64,000 bases of DNA from JAGWAJ01 sp026707615 (lineage in GTDB: Bacteria > Acidobacteriota > Vicinamibacteria > Vicinamibacterales > UBA8438). The notes under the pieces were generated by a model. That model was not told the origin of the DNA. It worked only from the letters and a program-made list of their open reading frames with translations, and did no database searches. Positions 33,561-41,401 of the stretch are shown piece by piece. Within the stretch, counting starts at the first letter, position 1. Each line of letters opens with the position of its first letter. The translations under genes and the position numbers were made by a program. The DNA is taken from the NCBI GenBank assembly GCA_965207595.1, contig CBDBMW010000013.1:682001-746000 (forward strand), read 5' to 3'.

Positions 33561-34942
33561 TAGCTGAAGTCGGCGCCCAGGAGCACGGCGATGATGATGG
33601 CCAGCACCGCCGCCGGGGCCACGAAGCGGATGAAGCCGAGCCAGACCTCGTAGCGGAACCAGCCGGGCTCGTTCCCGTCCACCAGCTCCCCACGGCTCAC
33701 GCGGCGGCTGATGAACCAGCCCGCGGCCAGCGTCACGGCCAGGCCGCCCGTCGGCAGCATGACGTTCGACACGAAGTGGTCGACGGTCTCGAACCAGCCC
33801 GTCTTGTTGGCGAAGACGGCCAGGCTGGAGAAGAACGGCGTGCCCGAGAACGAGAGCGCGGCGAAGATGGTGAAAACGAAGATGGCCGCACCGGACAGGA
33901 GCGTCGCGCGGTGCCGCTGTACGGAGTGCTCGTCGATCAGGTACGCCGTCACCACCTCCAGCAGGGAGATCGTCGAGGTCAGGCCCGCCACCGCCACCAG
34001 GATGTAGAACAGGGGCGCCAGGAGGGCACCGAACGGCACCACGGTGTAGAAGAGCTCCGGGAGCGAGATGAAGAGCATGCCGACGGGCGAGGCCCCGACC
34101 TGCTCGGCCATCCCGGCGACCGAGAAGATGACGGAGAACATGATGATCGAGGCGACGATCGCGATGCCGGTGTCGAGGGCCACGATGGCCGCCGACGCCT
34201 TCACGATCGACTGCTTCCGCGACAGGTAGGACCCGTAGGTGATCATCGCCCCCATGCCGACGGAGAGCGAGAAGAACGAGTGTCCGAGGGCCGACAGCAT
34301 CGAGCCCGCTTCCAGCTCGGCGAAGCTGGCCTGGAAGAGGAAGCCGAGGGCCTGCCCGGAGCCGCTCATCCCGAGCGCGCTCACCAGCAGCAGCAGGAGA
34401 ATGCCGAAGAGGATCGGCAGCGACACGCGGGCGAGGCGCTCGATGCCCTCGCGGACCCCGAACCAGACGACGGCGACGGTCGCCACGCTGAAGCCCAGCG
34501 AGAGGAAGAGCTGCAGGCCGGCGTTGCCCACCTGGGCCTCGAAGAGATCGCCCGTCGCGACTCCCGGATAGCCGCCCGCCGACCACGCGGCGGTCCGCGC
34601 GAAGTAGTACAGCGACCATCCCGCGATGACCGTGTAGTAGCTGAGCAGCAGGAAGGCGCAGAGGACGCCCCACACCCCGAAGATGCCCCACAGGGGGCCG
34701 GCGCATTCGCGGAGGGCACCGACGGTGCTCTTCTGGGTCCGCCGGCCGATCAGGAACTCCGCCATCATGATCGGCATTCCGACCGCGGCGACGCAGAGCA
34801 GGTAGACGAGGACGAAGGCGCCTCCGTTGTTCTCCCAGGTGATGTACGGAAAACGCCAGAGGTTGCCCAGGCCGATGGCACTGCCGGTGGCGGCGAGGAT
34901 GAAGCCGGCGCTGGAGCCCCAGTGGCCGCGGTCGCTCTGCAT
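33560..34942 (-). CDS. Sodium-dependent transporter, NSS/SNF family
   Basis: The protein is 460 residues of LeuT fold. It opens GSSAGFILAATGSAIGLGNL, WRFPYITWENNGGAFVLVYL (the signature of transmembrane helix 1 with the unwound substrate and sodium site). LSYYTVIAGWSLYYF, then SLSVGMGAMITYGSYLSRK (helix 6-7 region) and LLEVVTAYLIDE follow. About 11-12 hydrophobic helices are visible. Family members take up amino acids or related zwitterions with sodium. ATG 34942 follows GGAGGGATCG on its strand. The substrate cannot be told. Confidence 0.93.
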   Translation of the reverse strand: MQSDRGHWGSSAGFILAATGSAIGLGNLWRFPYITWENNGGAFVLVYLLCVAAVGMPIMMAEFLIGRRTQKSTVGALRECAGPLWGIFGVWGVLCAFLLLSYYTVIAGWSLYYFARTAAWSAGGYPGVATGDLFEAQVGNAGLQLFLSLGFSVATVAVVWFGVREGIERLARVSLPILFGILLLLLVSALGMSGSGQALGFLFQASFAELEAGSMLSALGHSFFSLSVGMGAMITYGSYLSRKQSIVKASAAIVALDTGIAIVASIIMFSVIFSVAGMAEQVGASPVGMLFISLPELFYTVVPFGALLAPLFYILVAVAGLTSTISLLEVVTAYLIDEHSVQRHRATLLSGAAIFVFTIFAALSFSGTPFFSSLAVFANKTGWFETVDHFVSNVMLPTGGLAVTLAAGWFISRRVSRGELVDGNEPGWFRYEVWLGFIRFVAPAAVLAIIIAVLLGADFS

Positions 34943-35024
34943 CCGATCCCTCCGCGTCTGCGAGCGGCGGTCGCGAAGCGGCTCGCGGTCGCTAAAATCG
35001 GCCGGTGGGCCGGCACAAGCAGTC

Positions 35025-35130
35025 TAGGAGCTTGCGCCGCAGAAAGCAACGCAAGTGGAGTTCTGCGGGGCAAGCTCCTGGGGCGGTGGGGGCTGGGGCC
35101 GAACGCGGAGCCTGCGACGTGTTCGGCGGC
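35025..35130 (+). repeat. Dispersed palindromic repeat, family A, copy 3
   Basis: The 20-base arm at 35025-35044 pairs with 35061-35080 in 18 positions. Downstream GGTGGGGGCTGGGGCCGA and GGAGCCTGCGACGTG blocks match copies 1 and 2. It lies between the divergent transporter and the secreted-protein gene and so may carry or affect their promoters. Confidence 0.75.
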
Positions 35131-35146
35131 GCGACCGCGCGGTAGA

Positions 35147-35848
35147 ATGCGCGCGATGCACCGCGCGCGGATCCTCGGGCGTGGCGGCAGGTACGTGATC
35201 GTCGCCGCGATGGTGGCGGCCGGGGGCCTGGGCGCAGCGGAGTTGCGGGCCCAGGGGCCGGCGACACCGCGGACGGAGATCTTCCACTGGGTCCTCCCGG
35301 CGGACCAGGACGGCGTCGAGGTGGCGACGCTCCGTCCCTCGGACTGCTACGTGGTGCACCGGGCGGAGGGAGTCGTCTACTTCGGGGAGCGAACGGAAGC
35401 GCTCGACGCCCTCCAGAGCCGTCTGCCGCCGGCCGGGGCGCACCGCGTGGAATCGCTCGGCCCGCGCGGCGAGTGCGAGGACGAGGGCTGCGTCGATCTC
35501 GGCCGCCTGGTCGAGGCGCTGGAGGAGGAGATGACCGCCGCCAACCGGCGCCGCCGTCGCCGCGCGGACCACCGCCCGTCCCCGATCGACAACTGGTACG
35601 GGGGTGCGTACACGGATGTCGGGTCGGACGAGCGGACCCGCTTCCGGAACGCGCCCGAGCAGCGCATGGTGTTCCGGCACCTGGCGACGGCCCGGCGCGG
35701 CAACTGCTACGAGGCGAAGGCGCTGCGCACGCTGACCATCCACGTGCGGGACCACGAGCAGCGGACGGGGCGCAGCGGGGTCTATCACGGGTTGCTGACG
35801 ATTCGGCATCGGCACGCCGAGGGTCAGGGCGGCGCGGTCGCGGACTGA
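35147..35848 (+). CDS. Exported protein of unknown function
   Basis: The protein is 233 residues (or 230 from ATG 35156). A signal peptide (RYVIVAAMVAAGGLGAAELR) precedes a soluble domain with EIFHWVLPADQDGVEVATLR, SDCYVVHRAEGVVYFGERTE and a Cys pair in RGECEDEGCVDLGRLVEALE. An Arg-rich turn follows, then DNWYGGAYTDVGSDERTRFR and CYEAKALRTLTIHVRD. I do not recognise the family. The cysteines may form periplasmic disulphides. No clear ribosome-binding site; the start is the weakest point. Confidence 0.6.
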   Translation: MRAMHRARILGRGGRYVIVAAMVAAGGLGAAELRAQGPATPRTEIFHWVLPADQDGVEVATLRPSDCYVVHRAEGVVYFGERTEALDALQSRLPPAGAHRVESLGPRGECEDEGCVDLGRLVEALEEEMTAANRRRRRRADHRPSPIDNWYGGAYTDVGSDERTRFRNAPEQRMVFRHLATARRGNCYEAKALRTLTIHVRDHEQRTGRSGVYHGLLTIRHRHAEGQGGAVAD

Positions 35849-35889
35849 TACGGAAGCGAACGGACACGGAAGCGAGGGGAGCCAACGTG

Positions 35890-36990
35890 ATGTTGAAGTT
35901 GAAGAGGATGTTGGAGCGCGCGAACCCGCGCGTGGCGGCCGCGTTCGCGGTGCTGGTGATCGGCCTCGGGCTGATGGCGACGGCGCAGGAGCCGGGAGAG
36001 ACGGACCCGACCGACGGGGCGGCGGCGTGGCGCTTCGAGGATCTCGGCGACGGCGTCTGGTTCGCGACCGGCACCGGCGCGATGACGACGTTCAGCAACT
36101 CGCTGGTCATCGTCAACGAAGACCACGCGATGCTGGTCGACACGACCGTCACGCCGGCCGCGGCGCGCAAGCTCGTGGCGGAGATCGCGACGGAGGTCAC
36201 CGACAAGCCGATCCGCTACGTCTTCAACACCCACTTCCACTTCGACCACTCCTACGGAAACCAGATCTTCGGCGACGACGTCGAGATCGTCGGCCACGAC
36301 TTCGTCCGCCTGCAGCACGTGTCGACCGGGCTCGACCAGCGGACCAACCGGGCGTTCGCGGCCGCCATCCCGGGGCAGATCGAGGGCCTCGAGGCGCAGA
36401 TCGCCGCGGCGTCCGATGCCGCGCAACGGATGCAGCTCGAGACGGCCCTGCGCCAGTTGCGCGCCCACCAGAACGCCATTCAGGAGACGGTCGTCAAGGC
36501 GCCGAACGTCACCTACAGCGACACGCTGACGCTGGTGAAGGGCGGCCGCGAGGTGCAACTGCACTTCCCCGGCCGGGGCCACACCGGCGGCGACACGCTC
36601 GTCTTCCTCCCCGAGGAACGCATCGTCTTCACGGGGGACTTCTTCCTGGGAAGCCCCGGCTCCAACGCCCTGCCCTACATGGGCGACGGATTCGTCAACG
36701 AGTGGCCGGCCAGCCTCGACGGGCTGAAGGCGCTCGACTTCGACATCATGGTGCCCGGCCACGGGGCCCCGTTCCGCGACCGCAGCCAGATCGACGACCT
36801 GCAGGCCTATCTGCGAGACCTCTGGGCGCAGGTGTCCGCCCTGCGCAAGGAGGGGCTGTCGCCGGAAGAGACGGCGGGCCGCGTCGACCTGAGCGCGCAC
36901 GCGGATGCGTACGGTGCGCAGGCCGGGAGCGCCGACCCGCGGGCGGTGCTGCGGATGTACGAGATCCTGCAGGTTCTGCACCCGATGTAG
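35890..36990 (+). CDS. Exported metallo-beta-lactamase-fold hydrolase
   Basis: The protein is 366 residues. A hydrophobic N-terminus (VAAAFAVLVIGLGLMATAQ) is a signal peptide. The zinc motif is THFHFDHSYGN (HxHxDH), with VDTTVTPAAARKLVAEI before it and later metal histidines in FPGRGHTGGDTLVF and MVPGHGAPF; the bridging Asp is in FTGDFFLGS. A helical insert (about residues 160-200) is long. The layout is close to the QuiP/SoxH-like and glyoxalase II-like periplasmic branch rather than classical lactamases. ATG 35890 follows GAGGGGAGCC. Substrate unknown. Confidence 0.87.
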   Translation: MLKLKRMLERANPRVAAAFAVLVIGLGLMATAQEPGETDPTDGAAAWRFEDLGDGVWFATGTGAMTTFSNSLVIVNEDHAMLVDTTVTPAAARKLVAEIATEVTDKPIRYVFNTHFHFDHSYGNQIFGDDVEIVGHDFVRLQHVSTGLDQRTNRAFAAAIPGQIEGLEAQIAAASDAAQRMQLETALRQLRAHQNAIQETVVKAPNVTYSDTLTLVKGGREVQLHFPGRGHTGGDTLVFLPEERIVFTGDFFLGSPGSNALPYMGDGFVNEWPASLDGLKALDFDIMVPGHGAPFRDRSQIDDLQAYLRDLWAQVSALRKEGLSPEETAGRVDLSAHADAYGAQAGSADPRAVLRMYEILQVLHPM

Positions 36991-37252
36991 GGGTCGGCGC
37001 GGCGCGCGGCGGACGGGCTCGAGCGCCAACCGCGTTCGCACGGCGGCGGTGCTCGCGCGGGGCGGCCCGCCGCACGGCGGTCGTGGTCGCGCCCGGGCTG
37101 TCGCGCGCGCGGCGGCGGGCCCTGGCACGGCGGTTGCGGTGGTTGGGTTCGGGCGGCGTCGGCGGCAGGGCAGGACCCACCCCGGGTCCCGCTGCTCTCC
37201 GGCCGTGCGGGCCGCCGGTTCCGGCTCGCCCGTCCGCCGAGGAGGTTCCGAC

Positions 37253-39367
37253 ATGCGAAGTCGGCAGATGAGGATCGTGGTCGCAGGCGCCGGGGCAGCG
37301 CTCGTCGTCGCCGCGGCCGGCCCGCTCATCGCGCAGGAGTCGGCGCCTTCGGACGAGGCGCCGCGGCGGGTCCTCTCGGCCCGCGACACCCTGCGCATCA
37401 ACCAGGTGGGCTCGCCCGTGCTCTCCCCGGATGGGGAGTGGGTCGTCTACACGGTGACCTCGCGCGACATGGACGACCCCGACCTCGAGGCGGTGACCCA
37501 CCTGTGGCGCGTGCGCGTCGACGGCACCGGGAACCGGCAGCTCACGCGGGGTTCGGCCAACGCCAGCGCGCCGGCCTGGTCGCCCGACGGGAGCATCATC
37601 GCCTTCCTCGCCGCCCGCGGGGACGAGCCCGAGCCGAAGGCCCAGGTCCACTTCCTGTACGCCGACGGCGGCGAGGCGTGGCCGGTCACCGGGCACGACG
37701 AGGCGGTGCGCGCCTTCTCGTTCGCACCCGACGGCTCGGAGCTGCTCCTGCTGGCGCAGGACGGGCTCCCGGAGGAGGAAGAGGAGCGGCGCAAGGAGCA
37801 CGGCGACGCCGAGGTCGTCGACGGCTCGTACCAGATGACCCACCTCTGGCTGCAGGACATCGGGGACATGACGCAGCAGGCGCTGGCCGGCAACCTTGCT
37901 CCCGGTCCGGCGCGCCGGCTGACCGAGGGCGACTTCACGGTCGCCAACCCCGACTGGTCGCCCGACTCCCGGCAGGTGGCGTTCGAGACCCGGCCGAACC
38001 CGACGGCGAACGACGGGTGGCGCAGCGACATCCGGGTGGTCGACGTCGAGACGGGAGAGGCGCGGCTGCTCCACGAGAACGGCGGCAGCGACACCGCGCC
38101 GCGCTGGTCGCCCGACGGGAGCACCATCGCGTTCGCCTCGAACGCGACGCCGACCAGCAACACCCTGCACAGCAAGCTGTACCTGGCCGCGGCCGGCGGC
38201 GACGGCCCGACGCGGGTGCTGCTCGACGACTTCGACCGCAACTTCACCGTTCCGACCTGGGCGGCGAACGGCCGGCAGGTGTTCTGGCCGACCGGGGACG
38301 GCACCTCGACGGGGCTGTTCCGGGTCAGCGTGGAGTCGGGGGCGGTGGTGTCCGAGTCCGCGCCCGGCGGGCGGAACAGCCAGTGGGAGCTGTCGAAGGA
38401 CGGCATGCGCTGGGTCTGGGTCCACACGTCGCCCGACTGGCCGGCCGAGATCTACACCGCCGCGGCAGACGGCGAGCCGGTCCGGCTGACGGACGCCAAC
38501 GCCTGGCTGCGCGACGAGGGGGTGGCGCTCGGGGCGGTGGAGACGGTCCGCTGGACCAACGGCGACGGCGAGACGGTGGAGGGAGTCCTGACGAAGCCGG
38601 TCGGTTACGAGGAGGGCTCCCCCTACCCCTTCATCGTCAACCCGCACGGCGGGCCGACGGGCGCGTCGCTCGCGGCCTTCAGCGCGGAGAGCCAGTTCTT
38701 CGCGGGCAACGGCTACGTCGTCCTCCAGCCGAACTTCCGCGGCAGCACCAACTACGGACAGGCGTTCATCAGCGCCAACATCGACAACTGGGGCATCACG
38801 GACTACGACGACGTGATGACCGGCGTCGACCATGCCGTGGCGATGGGTTGGGCGGACCCGGAGCGGCTCATCTGCTACGGCTGGAGCTACGGCGGGTACC
38901 TCTCGGCCTGGATCGTGACCCAGACGGACCGCTTCCGGGCGGTGTCGCCGGGGGCGGCGCTCACCAACCTCTACAGCATGTACAGCACGAACGACATCCA
39001 GGACTACCTGGCGTCGTTCTTCGGCGGGACGCCGTGGGCGGAGAGCGAGAAGTACCGCCGGCACTCCCCGATGACGTTCGCCGCCGACGTCACCAGCCCG
39101 GTGCTCCTGATGCACGGCGCGGCCGACACGCGGGTCCCGCCGGAGCAGTCGGTCGAGTTCTACCGGGCGCTCCGCGACCTCGGCAAGGACGTGACGTTCG
39201 TCCGCTTCCCGCGCGAGGGGCACGGCATCCGCGAGCCGCTGCACCAGGTGGACCGGCTGCGCCGCTACGCCGAGTTCTTCGGCGAGCACGTCGACAACCC
39301 GCCGGTGAGCGAGCGGCAGCCGCGCGAGGCGGAGCCGGCTGAAGAGGACGAGGAGCCTGCGACGTAA
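37253..39367 (+). CDS. Exported S9 prolyl oligopeptidase-family peptidase
   Basis: The protein is 704 residues from ATG 37253 (AGGAGG upstream). A signal peptide ends AAAGPLIAQ. The N-terminal half is a beta-propeller of TolB/WD40-like strands (PAWSPDGSIIAFLAARGDEP, ADWSPDSR-type repeats). The C-terminal alpha/beta-hydrolase has the nucleophile in CYGWSYGGYL, the acid in HGAADTRVPPEQS and the His in REGHGIREP. NPHGGPTG is the oxyanion region. This is the S9C acylaminoacyl-peptidase/DPP-like layout, cutting peptides in the periplasm. The C-terminal tail is acidic and low-complexity. Confidence 0.92.
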   Translation: MRSRQMRIVVAGAGAALVVAAAGPLIAQESAPSDEAPRRVLSARDTLRINQVGSPVLSPDGEWVVYTVTSRDMDDPDLEAVTHLWRVRVDGTGNRQLTRGSANASAPAWSPDGSIIAFLAARGDEPEPKAQVHFLYADGGEAWPVTGHDEAVRAFSFAPDGSELLLLAQDGLPEEEEERRKEHGDAEVVDGSYQMTHLWLQDIGDMTQQALAGNLAPGPARRLTEGDFTVANPDWSPDSRQVAFETRPNPTANDGWRSDIRVVDVETGEARLLHENGGSDTAPRWSPDGSTIAFASNATPTSNTLHSKLYLAAAGGDGPTRVLLDDFDRNFTVPTWAANGRQVFWPTGDGTSTGLFRVSVESGAVVSESAPGGRNSQWELSKDGMRWVWVHTSPDWPAEIYTAAADGEPVRLTDANAWLRDEGVALGAVETVRWTNGDGETVEGVLTKPVGYEEGSPYPFIVNPHGGPTGASLAAFSAESQFFAGNGYVVLQPNFRGSTNYGQAFISANIDNWGITDYDDVMTGVDHAVAMGWADPERLICYGWSYGGYLSAWIVTQTDRFRAVSPGAALTNLYSMYSTNDIQDYLASFFGGTPWAESEKYRRHSPMTFAADVTSPVLLMHGAADTRVPPEQSVEFYRALRDLGKDVTFVRFPREGHGIREPLHQVDRLRRYAEFFGEHVDNPPVSERQPREAEPAEEDEEPAT

Positions 39368-39440
39368 GATGTGTGCCCTGCGGAAGCTCATGCCGCGTAG
39401 TCTCTCAACCACCGCGCCCGTGGCGGCGCCCGAGGAGACG

Positions 39441-40499
39441 ATGACCAGGAACGCGACCCGTATCGCGGCCGTAGCTCGCCATTCGTCGCCTGGTGGCTTC
39501 GCCTGGCGCCCAACCAACCCTCCAGGAGTCGTCGCCGTTCTATGGCGCGGAGTCCTGGCCGCGGCCGGCGTGGTCGCTCTCGTCGTGGGGCCGGCGGGCT
39601 CCGCGGGGGCGCAGGACGCCAACCCCGGCATCCACCTCAGCGTCGACGAGATCCGCGCCCTGGCGGGGCAGGTGCGCGCGGGCCGCAGCCTGCAGCCGGC
39701 CTCGTGGCCGAACGGCGCCCGCGTGGCGGTGATGATCTCGTTCGACGTCGACAACGACACGATCCTGATCGGACGCAACCCCGCTCCCTCGATCGGGGGG
39801 CTCTCGCAGGGCGAGTACGGGGCGCGCGTAGGTCTGGAGCGGTGCGTCGAGCTGATGGACCGCCACGGCATCCCGGCGTCGTTCTTCATCCCGGCGGTCA
39901 GTCTGATCCTGCGGCCCGAGATGGTCGACGTCATCCAGGCCTCCGGGCGGCACGAGTTCGGCGTGCACGGCTGGGTCCACGAACTGAACAGCGAGCTCGA
40001 CGCGGAGACGGAGCGCGATCTCGTCATCCGGGCCACCGACTACCTGGAGCAGGCGACCGGGACCCGTCCGGTCGGCTACCGCGCACCGTCGTGGAACTTC
40101 AGCCCGAACACGCTCGACATCATCCGCGGCCTCGGCTTCCTCTACGACAGCTCGCTCATGGCCGACGACCGGCCCTACGAGATCCTGCAGGACGGCGAGC
40201 CGACCGGCATGATCGAGCTCCCGGTCGACTGGATTCTGGACGACGCGCCGCTGATGAACCCGCTCGGGAACCGCTACACGCCGCCGCGGGAGCTCCTGCA
40301 GGTCTACATCGACGAGTTCGACCGGGCCTACGAGGAAGGCACGATGTTCCTGCTGACGACCCACCCCCACATCATCGGCAAGCGCTCCCGGATGGTGGTT
40401 CTCGAAGGCCTGATCGACCACATCAAGGCGAAGGGCGACGTCTGGTTCGCCACCCACGAGCAGGTGGCCCGCTACGTGAAGGAGCAGGCCGGGCTCTGA
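39441..40499 (+). CDS. Exported polysaccharide deacetylase-family protein
   Basis: The protein is 352 residues from ATG 39441 (GAGGAGACG upstream). A signal peptide (VVALVVGPAGSAGAQ) is preceded by a stretch encoded by a dispersed repeat (39514-39560). The NodB/CE4 fold shows MISFDVDNDT (Asp-Asp), the zinc histidines in FGVHGWVHELN, GYRAPSWNFSPNTLDII (motif 3) and LLTTHPHIIGKRSRM near the end. The spacing is nearer the PuuE/allantoinase-like branch than chitin deacetylases. It should remove N-acyl groups from a sugar or ureide; the substrate is unknown. Confidence 0.87.
   Translation: MTRNATRIAAVARHSSPGGFAWRPTNPPGVVAVLWRGVLAAAGVVALVVGPAGSAGAQDANPGIHLSVDEIRALAGQVRAGRSLQPASWPNGARVAVMISFDVDNDTILIGRNPAPSIGGLSQGEYGARVGLERCVELMDRHGIPASFFIPAVSLILRPEMVDVIQASGRHEFGVHGWVHELNSELDAETERDLVIRATDYLEQATGTRPVGYRAPSWNFSPNTLDIIRGLGFLYDSSLMADDRPYEILQDGEPTGMIELPVDWILDDAPLMNPLGNRYTPPRELLQVYIDEFDRAYEEGTMFLLTTHPHIIGKRSRMVVLEGLIDHIKAKGDVWFATHEQVARYVKEQAGL
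39514..39560. repeat. Dispersed palindromic repeat, family B, copy inside a coding region
   Basis: CCAGGAGTC...GCC-GTTCTAT-GGC...GAGTCCTGG is a variant of 29006-29040. Here it is read through as part of the signal-peptide region of the deacetylase, so the repeat has become coding. Confidence 0.65.
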
Positions 40500-40545
40500 G
40501 CGCCGGGGCGCCGACGGCCCCCTCTCGCACGCCGCGGAAGGAAGG

Positions 40546-40959
40546 CTACGCGCTCAGCCGCCCGCGAACGGTCTTCACGAACGCCAGCAGGTCGTCCAGG
40601 TGATTCTCTGCGACGTCGCGCACGATGGACAGGTCCACGGTGTCGTACCCGTGGACGAGGACGTTGCGGAAGCCCGCCATGTCCTGTAGCACGCCGGCCA
40701 GCGCCGGCGGAATCCATCCGGCGCGGGCGAGCAGATCGAAGAGCTCGCGGTTCGTCCGCGGCTCGCCGAGGCGATCGTCGGAGACGATGTGCGAGGCGGT
40801 GTCGAGGGCGGCCTGGATCGCGATCTGGAGCGTGTGTTCCACGAACCGGGCCTCGCGGATGTCGCTCTCCACCGCGGGCAGGTCCGCCAGCTCCCGGAGA
40901 TCGCGTACGGACGTCTCGATGATGGCGAGCCGCTTCGCCACGAGTTCCGGATCGGTCAT
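40546..40959 (-). CDS. hepT: HepT-family RNase toxin
   Basis: A 137-residue all-helical HEPN domain protein. The catalytic R-x(4)-H-x-Y motif is RNVLVHGY, as in HepT toxins. The start overlaps the stop of the upstream nucleotidyltransferase gene (ATGA at 40956-40959), so the two form a MntA-HepT (type VII) toxin-antitoxin unit. In studied cases the antitoxin AMPylates the Tyr of this motif to silence the RNase. Confidence 0.92.
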   Translation of the reverse strand: MTDPELVAKRLAIIETSVRDLRELADLPAVESDIREARFVEHTLQIAIQAALDTASHIVSDDRLGEPRTNRELFDLLARAGWIPPALAGVLQDMAGFRNVLVHGYDTVDLSIVRDVAENHLDDLLAFVKTVRGRLSA

Positions 40960-41363
40960 CGGGGGGACGCAATGCGCCGGTACGTGCGGAGCACCGGCTG
41001 CAGGTCGAACCATGCGTTGCGCATCCGCACCTCGAACGCTATGCGCGCGGGGCGGTCCCGGTCGAGTATGACCACCCCGTCGCGCAGCACGCGGACGCAC
41101 AGGTCGACCGGTGCCAGGTTCAGGGCGACGACTTCGGCGCGGCGTCCGAGCAGCCGCTCGATGTCGCCCTCGAGGCGCAGGGGTAGCGCCTCGAACGTCG
41201 GCGGCGGGTCCCGCCGATGGAGCACGGCGACGTCGACGTCGCTTCCCGCGCCGTCGTCGCCGCGCGCGACGCTGCCGAAGAGGTAGGCGGCCACGATGTC
41301 GTCACCCGCTGCGCGGGCGGCCAGGAATCCCTCCAGGCAGCGCAGGATCGCGTGCCGCGTCAT
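40956..41363 (-). CDS. mntA: MntA-family nucleotidyltransferase antitoxin
   Basis: A 135-residue minimal nucleotidyltransferase. The motif GSVARGDDGAGSDVDVAVL is the GSx10DxD signature with the two metal aspartates. A third acidic residue is expected near DLCVRVLRDG. It should transfer AMP to the HepT partner encoded immediately downstream. The pair is read leftwards and ends convergently with the deacetylase. Confidence 0.92.
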   Translation of the reverse strand: MTRHAILRCLEGFLAARAAGDDIVAAYLFGSVARGDDGAGSDVDVAVLHRRDPPPTFEALPLRLEGDIERLLGRRAEVVALNLAPVDLCVRVLRDGVVILDRDRPARIAFEVRMRNAWFDLQPVLRTYRRIASPR

Positions 41364-41401
41364 CGCACTCCCGATTATAGGAAGCCCATCCTGGTGTGGG
41401 G

